DNA from: Bryoerythrophyllum caledonicum | Taxonomy: Eukaryota; Streptophyta; Bryopsida; Pottiales; Pottiaceae | Length of the DNA: 64,000 nt | Reading direction: 5' to 3' | NCBI GenBank assembly: GCA_963971425.1 | Contig: OZ020517.1 | Location: 13,084,501-13,148,500 of the forward strand | Notes under the pieces: generated by a model | Database searches by the model: none | What the model saw: only the letters and a program-made list of their open reading frames with translations | What the model was told of the DNA's origin: nothing | Program-made: the position numbers and the translations under genes | Shown here: positions 1 through 10,594 of the stretch, in pieces | How the letters are laid out: each line of letters starts with the position of its first letter | Numbering within the stretch: position 1 is the stretch's first letter

Positions 1-2318
1 GGCCAACAACTCTCGCGGAGGCAACAGACCCGCCGGTAGCTGCTTCTCCAATCTCCACCGGACCCGACTGACTCACCGTTGCCTCCTCCCTCGACACTTC
101 CCGAGAATAACCAGCAGTCCTCTCGCCAGGACTCTTTTTGGACTCAGAGATAACCACTACATCCCCAATAACCACACCAGTGCCGTCCACCGGCCCATCC
201 TGCCCTTCCACGCTACCATCACCCTCGTCGGTTTCCCCACTATCATCCTCCTCCTCAACCTCCTCCTCATCCTCCTCCTCACTGCCAAAATCTCCTGCAA
301 AAACATCAAAAGCAATCCACTCCAATTCAGACTCCTCTCCCGCTCCTTCTTCTCTCGGCCAGGTCACCCTACTACAGTCCAAAAACCACTCCATATGCTA
401 TTCCAAATAGAGAAAACAACAATGCTAACCTTCCATGTCTTGTCCATCGGACCACCCTCAAGGACCTCATTCTGTGCTACCTAAAGTGAGTTGCAACGAC
501 TCTCGATAAAGACCAACCTCTCATCAGTTTGTACGCCTTCAAAAGGTCTTCCAGCGGCAGCTCGCTCTCCCTTTGCAGTGCACTCAGCTCCTCTTTCCTT
601 TCCTCTTCGGTTATCAATGCTTCATCTGCTTCTAGTGTCCCTTCATCGTCCTCCTGAGGATGCCAACGTAGCGTGCATCAGACTCAAAATTCCTATCACA
701 GCACTGCCGACACTTGGGACTCAATGGTCACCAATCTCGTTCCAGCCCTAAAGCAGCCGGCCGTGCCTTTCAACAGTCGTGAAGAGCAAATAAAGAAATC
801 AACCCATCACTTACTTGCTCTGCCTCGTCCTCTAGCATGAAATCGCCATCACCAACCCCCTCGATCTCCATTCTCACGGCTCCTTCGAAGTCATCGCCTC
901 CGCCACCATCTACTGCTTCCGACACAGTTGCCGGCCCTCCTCCATCAGCGCCGGACGCATCCTTCCCCACTAGGGCCAATACCGGAACGCTCCGGAGCTC
1001 ATGTGCAGGTGCCGTATCCGCAAGATTTTCCGCCAACATTGTCGAATACCTGCGCCAAGTAACCTCACATGAATCCAATCGCGCACTTCCACCATCCCCA
1101 CGATCCCCTTGCAAACCAAAAACGTCCCCATCTTCTTACGATGTCTCACCACTGCTACCGCTGCTTGGGCGTTGCCACTCCTGGTTTCAGGTGGCGTGCG
1201 TCTATCGTCTACCCTACTATGCTGTGCCCAACTGTGCCCAAACCACTGCACCAACATGATCTCCGAAGCACCTGACGGACACTCAACTAACTAAACATCC
1301 GAATCCACATGTAGCACTCTTACCTCTCTGTCTGCCCCAACAGGAAGTCCAGGTGCTTGTCTAGCGCCTTCTTCTTCCTTTCCTCTACAATTAATTGCTG
1401 CTTGTAAGATACCTGCCCAAGTGAAAATGAGACCACAATTCAGCAAAACAAAATCCTCACCAATCGCAACGTCGATCAATCCAACGCTGTGCTACACTAT
1501 TCTGTGGAAACAGTGCTCACGGACGAATCGGCTCATACTTAACGCAGTCATGGCCTTACGAATGACGCAATCGCCTCTCAATATACGCCAAAAAGACCCG
1601 ACATGTAGGTTACAGATCCTTACCAGCTTGTCAACTTTTAGCCAGAACTTCTTCACGTCTTTCGCAATGTTACTCGCCACTCTCCGCATCCGCTGCTCCT
1701 CCTCCTGGTCGACCACCACCGTTCCAATGCTCTCATTCATACATGGACCCATTGGTATGTGTGCCTCCGGCATCACATGCAATCCACACAAATGTTGCAC
1801 ATTCATCAACACTCAACCGGCAAGGTAAACGAAAGGAGCACCCCACCTTCAGTCGCCGGTTCTCTCTCGCTACCACGTCCAGCTTACTTCTGTTCACACG
1901 CAATGCCACCTTCTTCGCCTGGCTCAATTTCCATTTCCGCTCCCTCTCAAAATCCTGCCACAACCGACATCTTCATAAAGCCCACTTCACCCCATGCCAG
2001 ACCGTCATCCCCACATCACATACGACATCCTCATGTTGGACAAGCTTAGACACGAAAGCACACCAGACTGAACCACCCCACCAGGCCATGAAATGCCATC
2101 CTAAACCACACAATCTCCCAATAACGGAGATTAAACACACTACTCAAACCGCAAACAAAACCGTAACAATCATCCCCGAGGAAGTGAACGTCAATGCCTC
2201 CCACCTTGGCCAGCCACGCCATTTCCTCCAGCACGAAATCCCAGTGAGTCTTAGGTCGCGCCGGCTCCTTGCTCTTCGGCAGCCCCTTCTTGTCTCGGTT
2301 TGCCTCCAAGTACTGCAT
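1..2318 (-). CDS. PIE1: PIE1/SWR1-type chromatin-remodelling ATPase, N-terminal part (runs off left edge)
   Basis: This is the 5' part of the plant SWR1-complex Swi2/Snf2 ATPase, which exchanges H2A for H2A.Z in nucleosomes. Seven phase-consistent exons read 2318-2205, 1954-1847, 1704-1624, 1412-1324, 1049-815, 653-518 and 294 to beyond 1, giving about 352 residues. The HSA domain that binds actin-related proteins is spread over exons 1-4: RPKTHWDFVLEEMAWLAK, then DFERERKWKLSQAKKVALR, then RRVASNIAKDVKKFW, then KKKALDKHLDFLLGQTER. Next come YSTMLAENL, then ITEEERKEELSALQ with LPLEDLLKAY, and a long Glu/Asp tract in the last visible exon; all are PIE1 hallmarks. The helicase and SANT parts lie outside the window. 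The ATG at 2318 gives a short N-terminus as in Arabidopsis, but a CAG just inside it could be a splice acceptor, so the true start may lie upstream. Identity is seen directly; function is known from the family. Confidence 0.93.
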
Positions 2319-2784
2319 ACACGACAGGCAAATGGAAGCCAGCGCGTCAGCCCTATCCCACCACTCAACCGAACAATGCATCCTGATGCACCTCCGCCAC
2401 CACGACCATTCGCTTCACTCGAAATGGTTCTACAGCCCCTCGTCAAACACGCTCGTTCCTCACTTCCAACCATAACCACCTCAGACGCACACACACCCTA
2501 CAAGTTGCGCAATCCGCCAGCCGAGCAATTCCATCCAAAATCTCGACCGAGAATGGGCTCATGAGAAGCCGACGTATCCAGATCATCGTCAGCACCATCT
2601 GAGGCAATTTCACGACGCACGCAAGACATATACAAGCACACAATCCACGTCTCTGAGCTAACGCAGCTTCCACACAGAAGGGCGCCGCTTCCTAGCATCA
2701 CTTATTATACACATTGACAAACCTCCACTCTCTACGTGCGGGGCCAGTGATACTGCAATAGGAGCTCATGGAAAAGATTTGCAC

Positions 2785-4326
2785 CTCGTGCTTCAGAAGA
2801 ACATCGTCGGCTCGAGCGACCACCGCGTCATCGCCCTGGCGCTTCTGGAGGGCCAGCAGCCGACGACGAGATGCCAACGTACCCTGCGCAGCAACCCCGG
2901 CCTCCCGCTCCTCACCCACACTACCCCCGTCCGCCTTCTCGCGGCGGCACTTGCCAGCCACTCTCTTCTCCGCGACCGACTTCGCCCCGTCCCTCCTCCC
3001 GACGGCCTCCGCCCCTGCATCTTTCCTCTCGCGATGGGACTTTCCGCTCGCTCTCTTCTCGACCGCGGAGTGCAACCCTTCTTCCATCCTGTCCCGCGCC
3101 TGCGCCGCTGCATCGCTTTCCGCGCAATCCACCCTGTCCTCAGTTGCAACCTGCCTCTCAGCCTTCTTCTCAACCAAGCCCTCTCTCCTCTCGCGATGGT
3201 GCTTTCCACTCGCTTCCCTCTCGGCAACACCCGCGGCCTCCTCCGCCCCAGCGCCTGCATTTCCCTCCAAGACTCCCTGCCCGGAGCCCGCCTGCCCTTC
3301 GCTAATCGCCACAGTGCCCTGAGCGACGTCGCCCGCCTCCGCTCGCTGGGCTTCCTGCCGCGCAATCTGGCCCCTCGTCTTCTGAGAGCCAGGGGACGCG
3401 GAGCCAAACGCATTGCTCCGGCCATGCTTTGAGCCTCCATTGCTGAACAGACCCACGATCCGCACCCGCACCGGCACTCTGTCGTGGGCAGCCTTCAAGG
3501 GCAGGGCCGCCTCCTCCCCGGGAGTTGGATCCCTCGCAGCCTCCCGGGCGTCAGCTGCCCCGGACCTGCCAACGGAGCTTCTTGTCGCCGGTACCTTCTT
3601 GCTCTCCACATCGCCAAGCGCCTTCTCGCCCTGCTTGGGCGCGCCCACGACCTTCCTGGGCCTCCCCCTGCCTGCATGTGGCGCCTTCGCAGCCTCGACA
3701 ACCTCGGGCACAATCACAGGCACGGGCACAGCCTCTACGCCCACATCCTTACCCTCGTGCGGGGCAACCTCCTGGCTAGTGGGCTCGGGCTTCGGTCGGT
3801 TTCGCCTCCCATAGCATTTCAGTTGCTGTGACGAAGTCTGTTGCATCTCTTACCTTCTTTTAACATTCTCGCTTCATGCACTCCCAATGCACAAAACGAG
3901 CGTCCTCTCGCCCTAATCAAAACACTCCCCTGCCAATCCCCCTACTGCCCGCACCAAACTTCACACCACGCCCCTGTCCAATCAACAACGGCAACCACAC
4001 GAGCTCTCCAACCCACACCTAGGGTTTCACCCGTTCTTGATCAAACCAAACCCTAGCAACGGACCTCCAACCTGCTGCCACACGACCGAGACCGACAATT
4101 CCCGCGCACGCGAGCTCCTGAGCATGCGGAGCGGGTCCGACGAAGAAGCCCTAAGCTCATTCCTGGAAGGAAACTTGAAAGTAGAGCGAGAATCCGAACG
4201 GAAGCCGAGGAGTGCAATCCTTCGACGCTCTTCAGCGAGAGCTTGTTCCTCTTCTTCTTCGGTGCTCACCTCGTCTGGAGCGAGAGACGACGATGAGCGT
4301 GCGCTTTGTTTCGTTTCCGCCAGCAT
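2785..4326 (-). CDS. Putative upstream exons, acidic then Lys/Arg/Glu-rich (PIE1 N-terminal extension or separate gene)
   Basis: Two long minus-strand open stretches precede PIE1. The first starts with ATG at 4326 and reads MLAETKQ..., with an acidic run followed by EERRRIALLG and FKF; a possible donor lies near 4070. The second is open from 3846 to at least 2785, where GAG is followed by GTGCAA. It starts near CYGRRNRPKPEP, has an AT-hook-like GRGRPRK at about residue 60, and carries three spaced copies of a motif like EKRASGKSHRERK. High GC content and a biased, highly charged composition support coding. The pairing of EERRR...FKF with a later GRRNR motif recalls the N-terminus of plant EAF1, a NuA4 scaffold, but only weakly. 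No promoter-like gap separates this block from PIE1, so it may be the same transcript. Exons between 2785 and 2318 could not be settled. Confidence 0.45.
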
Positions 4327-6104
4327 TGGATTGGCGCAGTTGCAATTTTAGTTTGCAACAGGAACCTCGCATGCGCTGTGTCAGTCAGTCAAGCGTTTTA
4401 TTGCAGGATTTGGTGCTCTTTTGACTCGAACCAAACTTATTCATGATACTGTATGATGCAGTTGATGTCCTGTAACCACCAACTTAGGCTCCCTGACCTA
4501 TAAATAGCAGTGGTGTATGAGGAGTTCTTTTAAGTATGTCATCGATGATTTTTGTAATTTTTCTGCGATTTAAACTATGAGTTTTAAATTAGAAACGAAC
4601 TTTTAAAGTGTAGAGTAAGCCATGACATGTTCTTTGTCATAGATAATGTCCTATGTCTATCGCAATTTGTTGTTGGTTGTTGCCTAAAATCGCTTGTTAC
4701 GGAGCATTGGAGATGTTGAAAACAAAATTGTTGACTCTAAAATAATCTGATCCTACAACTTTAATGATGTAACAATAGTCATGATTTTATTAGTGGTTGC
4801 TCTACCTTAAAACCACTATAGTATATGTCATGAAATCACCTTTAAAAGGTAGATTATGGTGCATAGCTAATGAGTTATGGAATGTGATTCACTCACGCCT
4901 TTAGGGTTGGTGGTGGATAAGGACAATATGACCTTATCTTTGGATATGGTCCAAGATTAGACAATTTTACATTTCTAAACACATGCTTAAAGCTAGTTGT
5001 GATTTCTTCCAAGGTCTACAATATGTCTTAAAACATGTTTCACCAAAAAACATTAGTTTAGGTTCAATCAGTTTCTAATTTTTTTTTAAAACATTAGTCT
5101 TTGGACATGTGAATTTGTCACAACATATTCCAATGAGACTATTGACTCAAGTTTTCTTCTACTTGTCATCAGCTATGATAAATTGTGGTAGTGCATCCAT
5201 TATTTAACTACTCAATTAAAAAATCAATAATATAGTATATGTATTATTTAAGGTTTCAATTTTAATTTTTTAAATTATAAGAGTAAATAAAAAAAATTTC
5301 AAGTCATACATGTTATATAATTTAAAGTCAATCTCTTGTTAATGGTTTCCAAATCCTTTAAACAAAAATAGATCAATTATTCAATGAGTTATATTTAATA
5401 CTATCTATTTAATACCATTATTTAATACAATCAATGTGTTATTTAATGAATAAATTTCTATAAATTATTTTACAATTGTCCTACATTGTTCTCTGAAAAT
5501 AATGTGGACGAGAGTAATTGAAGTTTCTACACTTATTGGAAATTTGCATCCAATGAGCAACCGGTACAGACTTGCTTGAAAATGAATATCCAATCAGAAC
5601 TTGACATGCATGTGCTAGATGTAAATTAATGTGCATGATCCACATCAATTATGAATCCAAGTTATATTCAATGAACGATGTTACTAAGTGATTTAAAATA
5701 CCCCTTCATGTACTCATGCACATTCATTTGACATTGATGTCTATCATGATCAAAAATAACGAATGGATTCAAAATGTTTTCCTTCACTTCATTTCAATTA
5801 TTAGATAGGTGAGGATGTAATGCAAACCCATAAATCCACATACAAGCGCTAGTAATCACCTACAATTCAATTAAAAGATCTTAGTTCAATTAAATTTTCA
5901 AATAACCTGCTTTAATCAAATTATATTATATTTTTTTAATGAGCCTTATGTACATATTTGAAATTCTAAAAGATTTTTTTGGAAAAATGAATACAAAAAA
6001 ATCCTTTAGTGAATAATTCATTGCTAAAAATTTTAAGACACAATGCATTGCCAAATATACTCAGTTACTTTGTTCCAAATCACTTAGTAATATATTTCCT
6101 TTGT

Positions 6105-6232
6105 GAGTCTATCCTTGGGTCTACACTACTAATCCTTTGTCCGGTGGGCATCAATTTACTGGTGGAACAAATAGGCAAACTATCACGCCTGCTTCCACTA
6201 GAGACTAGAGTTGTTGTTCTTCTTCTTCTTCC
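6105..6232 (+). mobile_element. Short retroposon, copy 1 (old)
   Basis: Diverged copy of the (TTC)n-tailed micro-retroposon. It shares CTACTAATCC, then TCCGGTGGGCATC, a TGGTGGAACAAA block and a CACGCCTGCTTCC block with the better copies, and ends in four TTC repeats near 6219-6232. No target duplication could be seen, as expected for an old insertion. It extends about 15 bp further 5' than the short copies. Confidence 0.65.
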
Positions 6233-6989
6233 CAATAAATTGACAGGGCAAATATGGTACAACTAAATTTAATTTTAGCATAGTGGTATTATATGATTTG
6301 AAAATGCTATAGTTTTTTACTTTAGAAGATGATTTTTACTAGAGAGTACAACTACACCAAATACTGATTATAGTGTGGATGCATTAGTAATGTCAGTGAA
6401 AAGTGATGTGGACCACATTAAATTTGGTTTTGAAACACAATTACTGTGGACACATATCAACATGAGTCACGCCGACCACTCCCACCTCACCGCCACTCAC
6501 TATCAAATATCTTGCACTCCCCTCCAACGGCCGCGACTTCACCACTGCTTATTGCCACCTCTCCATCAATCCACATTAATTTTGTGTCAACAATTTTAAA
6601 TCATTCCACACTATTTTATAAGGAACACTATTGCAAACAAAATTAATAAATATCAACTACTACTCAATGACATTCAAGCACTCGAATGGAACTTAGACCC
6701 CCTCATTGTCATCACCGAGGGTGCTAGAGCCACTACCTTTATTCCCTCAATGACAACCCTTGAAAAAACATTCAAAATTCTCATGACTTCAATCAAGATC
6801 ACCTTTACAAATATTAACACTATTGCAATCAATTATGCTCTGTCCATACTCCTGCACAAAAAAAACAAAAAAAAACAACCAACTCATCTCAGTCACGCTC
6901 GACCCCCCACAAAACCTACTAGACATCTTATCACATTAACCTCTATGGCGTCTTTGGCTCTCTGTTCTTGGTTACCTGTTACGTGGTAC

Positions 6990-7125
6990 ATAGTGTCTAT
7001 CCTCGAGAGGGGGAAGTAGTTCCATACTACTAACCCATGTCCACCGGACATGGATTTAGTGGTGGTACGAACAAACACTTTATTCACGCCGGCCCCCTTT
7101 GAAGAGTGGAGTTTTTTTTTTCTTC
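6990..7125 (+). mobile_element. Short retroposon, copy 2
   Basis: Well-preserved copy. It starts near GTCTATCCTCGAG, contains the hairpin CCATGTCCACCGGACATGG (8-bp arms, 3-nt loop), then TTAGTGGTGG, ACACTTTATTCACGCCGG, a C-run and a T/TTC-rich tail. Together with copy 1 it shows that longer forms exist, so the shorter copies are probably 5'-truncated. Confidence 0.7.
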
Positions 7126-7344
7126 TTTATAAGGAATATGATTTGATGTGGATTGAGAATTGAGGTGGACCACTGAAATTTGTATTTACTAGAATTAGTG
7201 TAGGCATTTTGAAATAGTCTAATACAAAGTACACTAAGTGAACGGTGTATTCATACTACCGTACGAAGAAGTCACTTTCGACAGCTCTCTATTGAAAGAA
7301 TTATTTCCCTTTGACGCAGTGATTTGGACACAATGGATATCACC

Positions 7345-7432
7345 TAGATATCACATGATTAGCACTTAGATATCACATGGTTAGCACCTAGGTATCACAT
7401 GGATAACACCTAAGTATCACTTATACATCACC
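7345..7432 (+). repeat. 22-bp tandem repeat, 4 copies
   Basis: Four contiguous 22-bp units starting at 7345, 7367, 7389 and 7411, with consensus close to TAGRTATCACATGGTTAGCACC. The first three are close; the fourth is more diverged. No coding content. Confidence 0.85.
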
Positions 7433-8334
7433 TAGCGATTATTCACATAGCAACTTGACATTACAAAGATAATCACCTAGACAAAAAAACTATATTTTCC
7501 AAAAATTCTGAACACACTTCATTTTGAATTAATTATGTACGAAAGTTACCACTAAATAGGGTACTCAAAGACAATGATCATTGTCAACATGGTTGGTAAA
7601 TATATATTTATTAAGAGTAAAAACTTAGGGCAGTGCGAAGTCGAGAGGTCGACCGTCAAAATTTCAGCCGAAGCAATGGCAAAAGCCCAACTTTTGGGCT
7701 AAAAAAATACATTAAATAATACAAATTGAAGGAAGTTGACGATCTCTTGATGGAAATTTGGGTCGGCCAAAAACGGCAACCCAAGTTTGCACTTAACACC
7801 AAAACTCTCTAAAGTGTTTCCATGAGGCACACAATGGACGCCAATGGCTTTTGGACTTTGGCCGTTGGTGTAAAGGCCAAGAGGCCAAACTTTGGCCATT
7901 CCCGCAATCTCATTGGTGGAAATTGATGGCCTCCCGACCTTAGTCTTGGTGTCAAGCAACCCTTACAACACTTATAAACCACATAGTGTGCCTGCACTGA
8001 ACATAAAATTTCGAGTTCCCAAAGATGGAGATCATCATCAACATTGTTGGCCAAATATTCATAAACTTATAGCATTTATAAATCATATATAAAATTTTCG
8101 TGTACTGTAGATATAATGAATACGACGATATACGAAAATACGTAGATACGGTGGTAGCCGACGATGAGTGTGTGTGGCTGAAATAGAAGCCAAAACCCTG
8201 AGGACGGTGTCCACGAAAACCCTAACTCCATACTTCGCTCACACAACCGCGCTCCATCCCTCCCCCGCTCACTCGCACCGCGCCATCTCCGCTTCCTTCA
8301 ACCGCCATCGCCGCGCGCACCAGTACCGCGACTG

Positions 8335-8747
8335 GTACGTATCTCGTCGGCTGGATAGTTTCACTCCCTGTCACTTCGCTAGGGTTTCAGGCTCTTGGAC
8401 TTGTCTTTTTACAACGTCGTCGTATGGTTTTCGCAATTGAGGGTAGGGCGGTAGGGTTTGGGGCGGGGGTTGGAGTGAGGACGGAGAGGGGCTGGATATT
8501 GGTCTTGTTTGGTGGCTTGTGGGAGTGCGTATTCGGACGGTGTTCTAGGCTCGGAATTGTGTTAGGATTTTTCGGTTTGTGTATTTGTCTCCGGTTTTTG
8601 CCTTGGTTTTCGCAATTTTTTGTAGTTGCGATGTTGCCGCATTTGTTGGAAGGGTGAGGGAGAAAGGTTGTTTTGGGTTTGTTGTGTGATGTTTTTTCTG
8701 AGTCCTTTTTGCTCAATTGTGGTCGGGGTCGGGTTGCTTTGTGGCAG
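8335..8747 (+). other. Probable 5' UTR intron of the UBA2-like gene
   Basis: A strong donor (ACTG then GTACGT) at 8335 and a pyrimidine-rich acceptor ending GTGGCAG at 8747 bracket a T/G-rich stretch just before the ATG at 8776. The preceding 8160-8334 is C-rich and looks like a non-coding first exon. Introns in the leader are common in plant RNA-binding-protein genes. Confidence 0.6.
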
Positions 8748-8775
8748 TTAGGGAAAGTTTTTCGTTTGAGTCATC

Positions 8776-10594
8776 ATGGACCAGAAGAAGAGGAAGCTGG
8801 AGGATGGTGGCGTTAACGTTAAACTGGAGCCTGGTTTGGCCGTGGCCGTGCCTGCGTTCGAGGTTACGAAGGAGGATGTCAAGAAGCTGGTGGAGCCTTT
8901 TACCAAGGAGCAGTTGATGGACTTGTTGGAGAACGCTGCTCTTCTTCATTCAGGTACGTCTCTCTTGCAGTGTTGTGGCAATGGTCACGTAAGGAATGGT
9001 TGGTGGGGGATATTAAGCATGTGTGCCCTCTGTTGGTTGTGCAGACGTTTTGGAGGAAATCCGCAAGCTAGCGGACAAAGACCCTGGCCATAGGAAGATT
9101 TTCGTGCGGGGTCTGGGCTGGGACACGACGACGGAGACGTTGAAGACGGTATTCTCGCAGTTCGGAGAGGTCGAGGAGGGGGCCGTGATCATGGACAAGG
9201 CCACAGGGAAGAGCAGAGGGTTTGGGTTCGTGACGTTCAAGCACATGGACGGTGCTCAGCGGTCGCTAAAGGAACCTAGCAAGCGCATTGACGGGCGGAT
9301 GACTGTGTGCCAATTGGCATCGACCGGGGCGTTGCAGACGAATCCAAACCAGGAGGTGTCGCAAAGGAAGATTTACGTGGGCAACGTGCCGCTGGATCTT
9401 TCCGCCGACAGGCTGCTGGCGCTCTTTGCAGGTTATGGGGAAATCGAGGAGGGGCCCTTAGGGTTTGACAAGTTCACGGGTCGGTCTCGAGGTTTCGCGT
9501 TGATTATATACAAGACTGTGGAGGCTGCCAAGAGGGCGCTGCTGGAGCCGATCAAGGCACTGGATGGCATCCAGATGTACTGCAAGCTGGCAGCGGAGAA
9601 TCAGAAGCAGACGGGGAGACAGGGTCCCGGAGGGAAGAGTGACAGTGATATTTTACTTGGCAGGCAGCCGGTAAGCACCCAGGGCGATCTCTTGCTTTAT
9701 GTATGATTGTATTCATGAGCGACTGGGTGCCAGAATTCATGTGGATGTGGCTTGGTCGTCCCATATGCCTCATCAGATAGCATTTATAGTCGGTTGCAGA
9801 ACTTAATCCCCTTTGGTGGCGTTTTTTTCTTGCAGGTGTCCGCTCCTCAGTCCCTCACAAACGGACAGAATATGCCTTACGGTTCGATGAACACTGGCCT
9901 GATAACTACGGGGATTCCTTTGAGCCAGGGCGTGAACCAAGGAATGAACCAAGGGCCTCATTCAGGCATTAGCAACCACAACCAGGGTCTGGGCGGGATG
10001 AACAGCTCCATGAACCCGCCCTTGAACTATCCGCTGAATTCATCTCTGTCTTCGATAGGGCAGCTCCCGAATCCGTCAATGAACGGCTCTCTGAACTCTA
10101 CCATGAACACACAAACTTCCATGGGGAATGGGTCCTATGGCTCGCAGCTGGGAATGTCTCAGTATGGGGGTCAACCAGCTGGACTTGGCGGGCAGCCGGT
10201 GTACTCATCCATGAATGGAGCTCTCTACGGAAATGCAGCTATTCCGGTGGCATCTCAGCAGGTATTTGAATTTTCCTTATGTCTTGCATGATATAATGTG
10301 GGGAAGTTCGGGTTCTCTTGTGAGCCTTGGTCAGGTTTACTTGATTGAGGTTATGATGATGGTCTTGGATACTAGTGCTGGATGCTGAGGAATTGTGTTT
10401 ACCCGACATTCTGCCCAGTAGATGGATTTGATCTGACTCGACAGGTTTTTTCTGTTGCTCAGCAAGCAGCGATGCAGGTGGCTGGCGGTCACTACGGATA
10501 TGGATCATATCAAAACCCTCCACTCCCTGCTTCGTCCGCTCCACGCGCACCCTCGGTGGGAAACATGTATATGCCGTCCAACTACAACCTATGA
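8776..10594 (+). CDS. UBA2: UBA2-type nuclear RNA-binding protein with two RRMs
   Basis: Four phase-consistent exons (8776-8953, 9045-9670, 9836-10261, 10445-10594) encode about 459 residues. The N-terminus has a basic KKRKLE patch and a conserved helical stretch, [23 protein letters not shown]1 starts at [12 protein letters not shown] and has the RNP1 motif [13 protein letters not shown]2 starts at [12 protein letters not shown] and has RNP1 [10 protein letters not shown]. The C-terminal half is Gly/Asn/Ser/Met-rich low complexity with repeated GMN and SMN steps, ending MYMPSNYNL. This is the layout of plant UBP1-associated proteins 2a/2b/2c, which bind U-rich 3' UTRs in the nucleus and act in wounding, ABA and senescence responses. 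The last exon has two in-frame acceptors 18 bp apart (after 10444 and after CTCAG at 10462), giving or omitting VFSVAQ. Family assignment is firm; the exact paralogue is not. Confidence 0.93.

Larger units (their letters stand above)
4430..8160. other. AT-rich intergenic spacer
   Basis: Low-GC sequence with no convincing gene. It holds two copies of the short retroposon described separately (about 6105-6232 and 6990-7125), a four-copy 22-bp tandem repeat, and a stretch at 7620-8060 open on the minus strand whose translation matches nothing I recognise. The outer ends are the divergent upstream regions of the minus-strand PIE1 block and the plus-strand UBA2-like gene. Confidence 0.7.

Noticed and set aside
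138-410. Ser/Pro-rich plus-strand ORF
   Set aside because: It is the complement of the Glu/Asp-rich PIE1 exon, which has family support.
7699-7959. 86-residue minus-strand ORF
   Set aside because: No family features, repeated GGCCAAA-type wording in the DNA, and AT-rich surroundings; likely chance or a repeat remnant.
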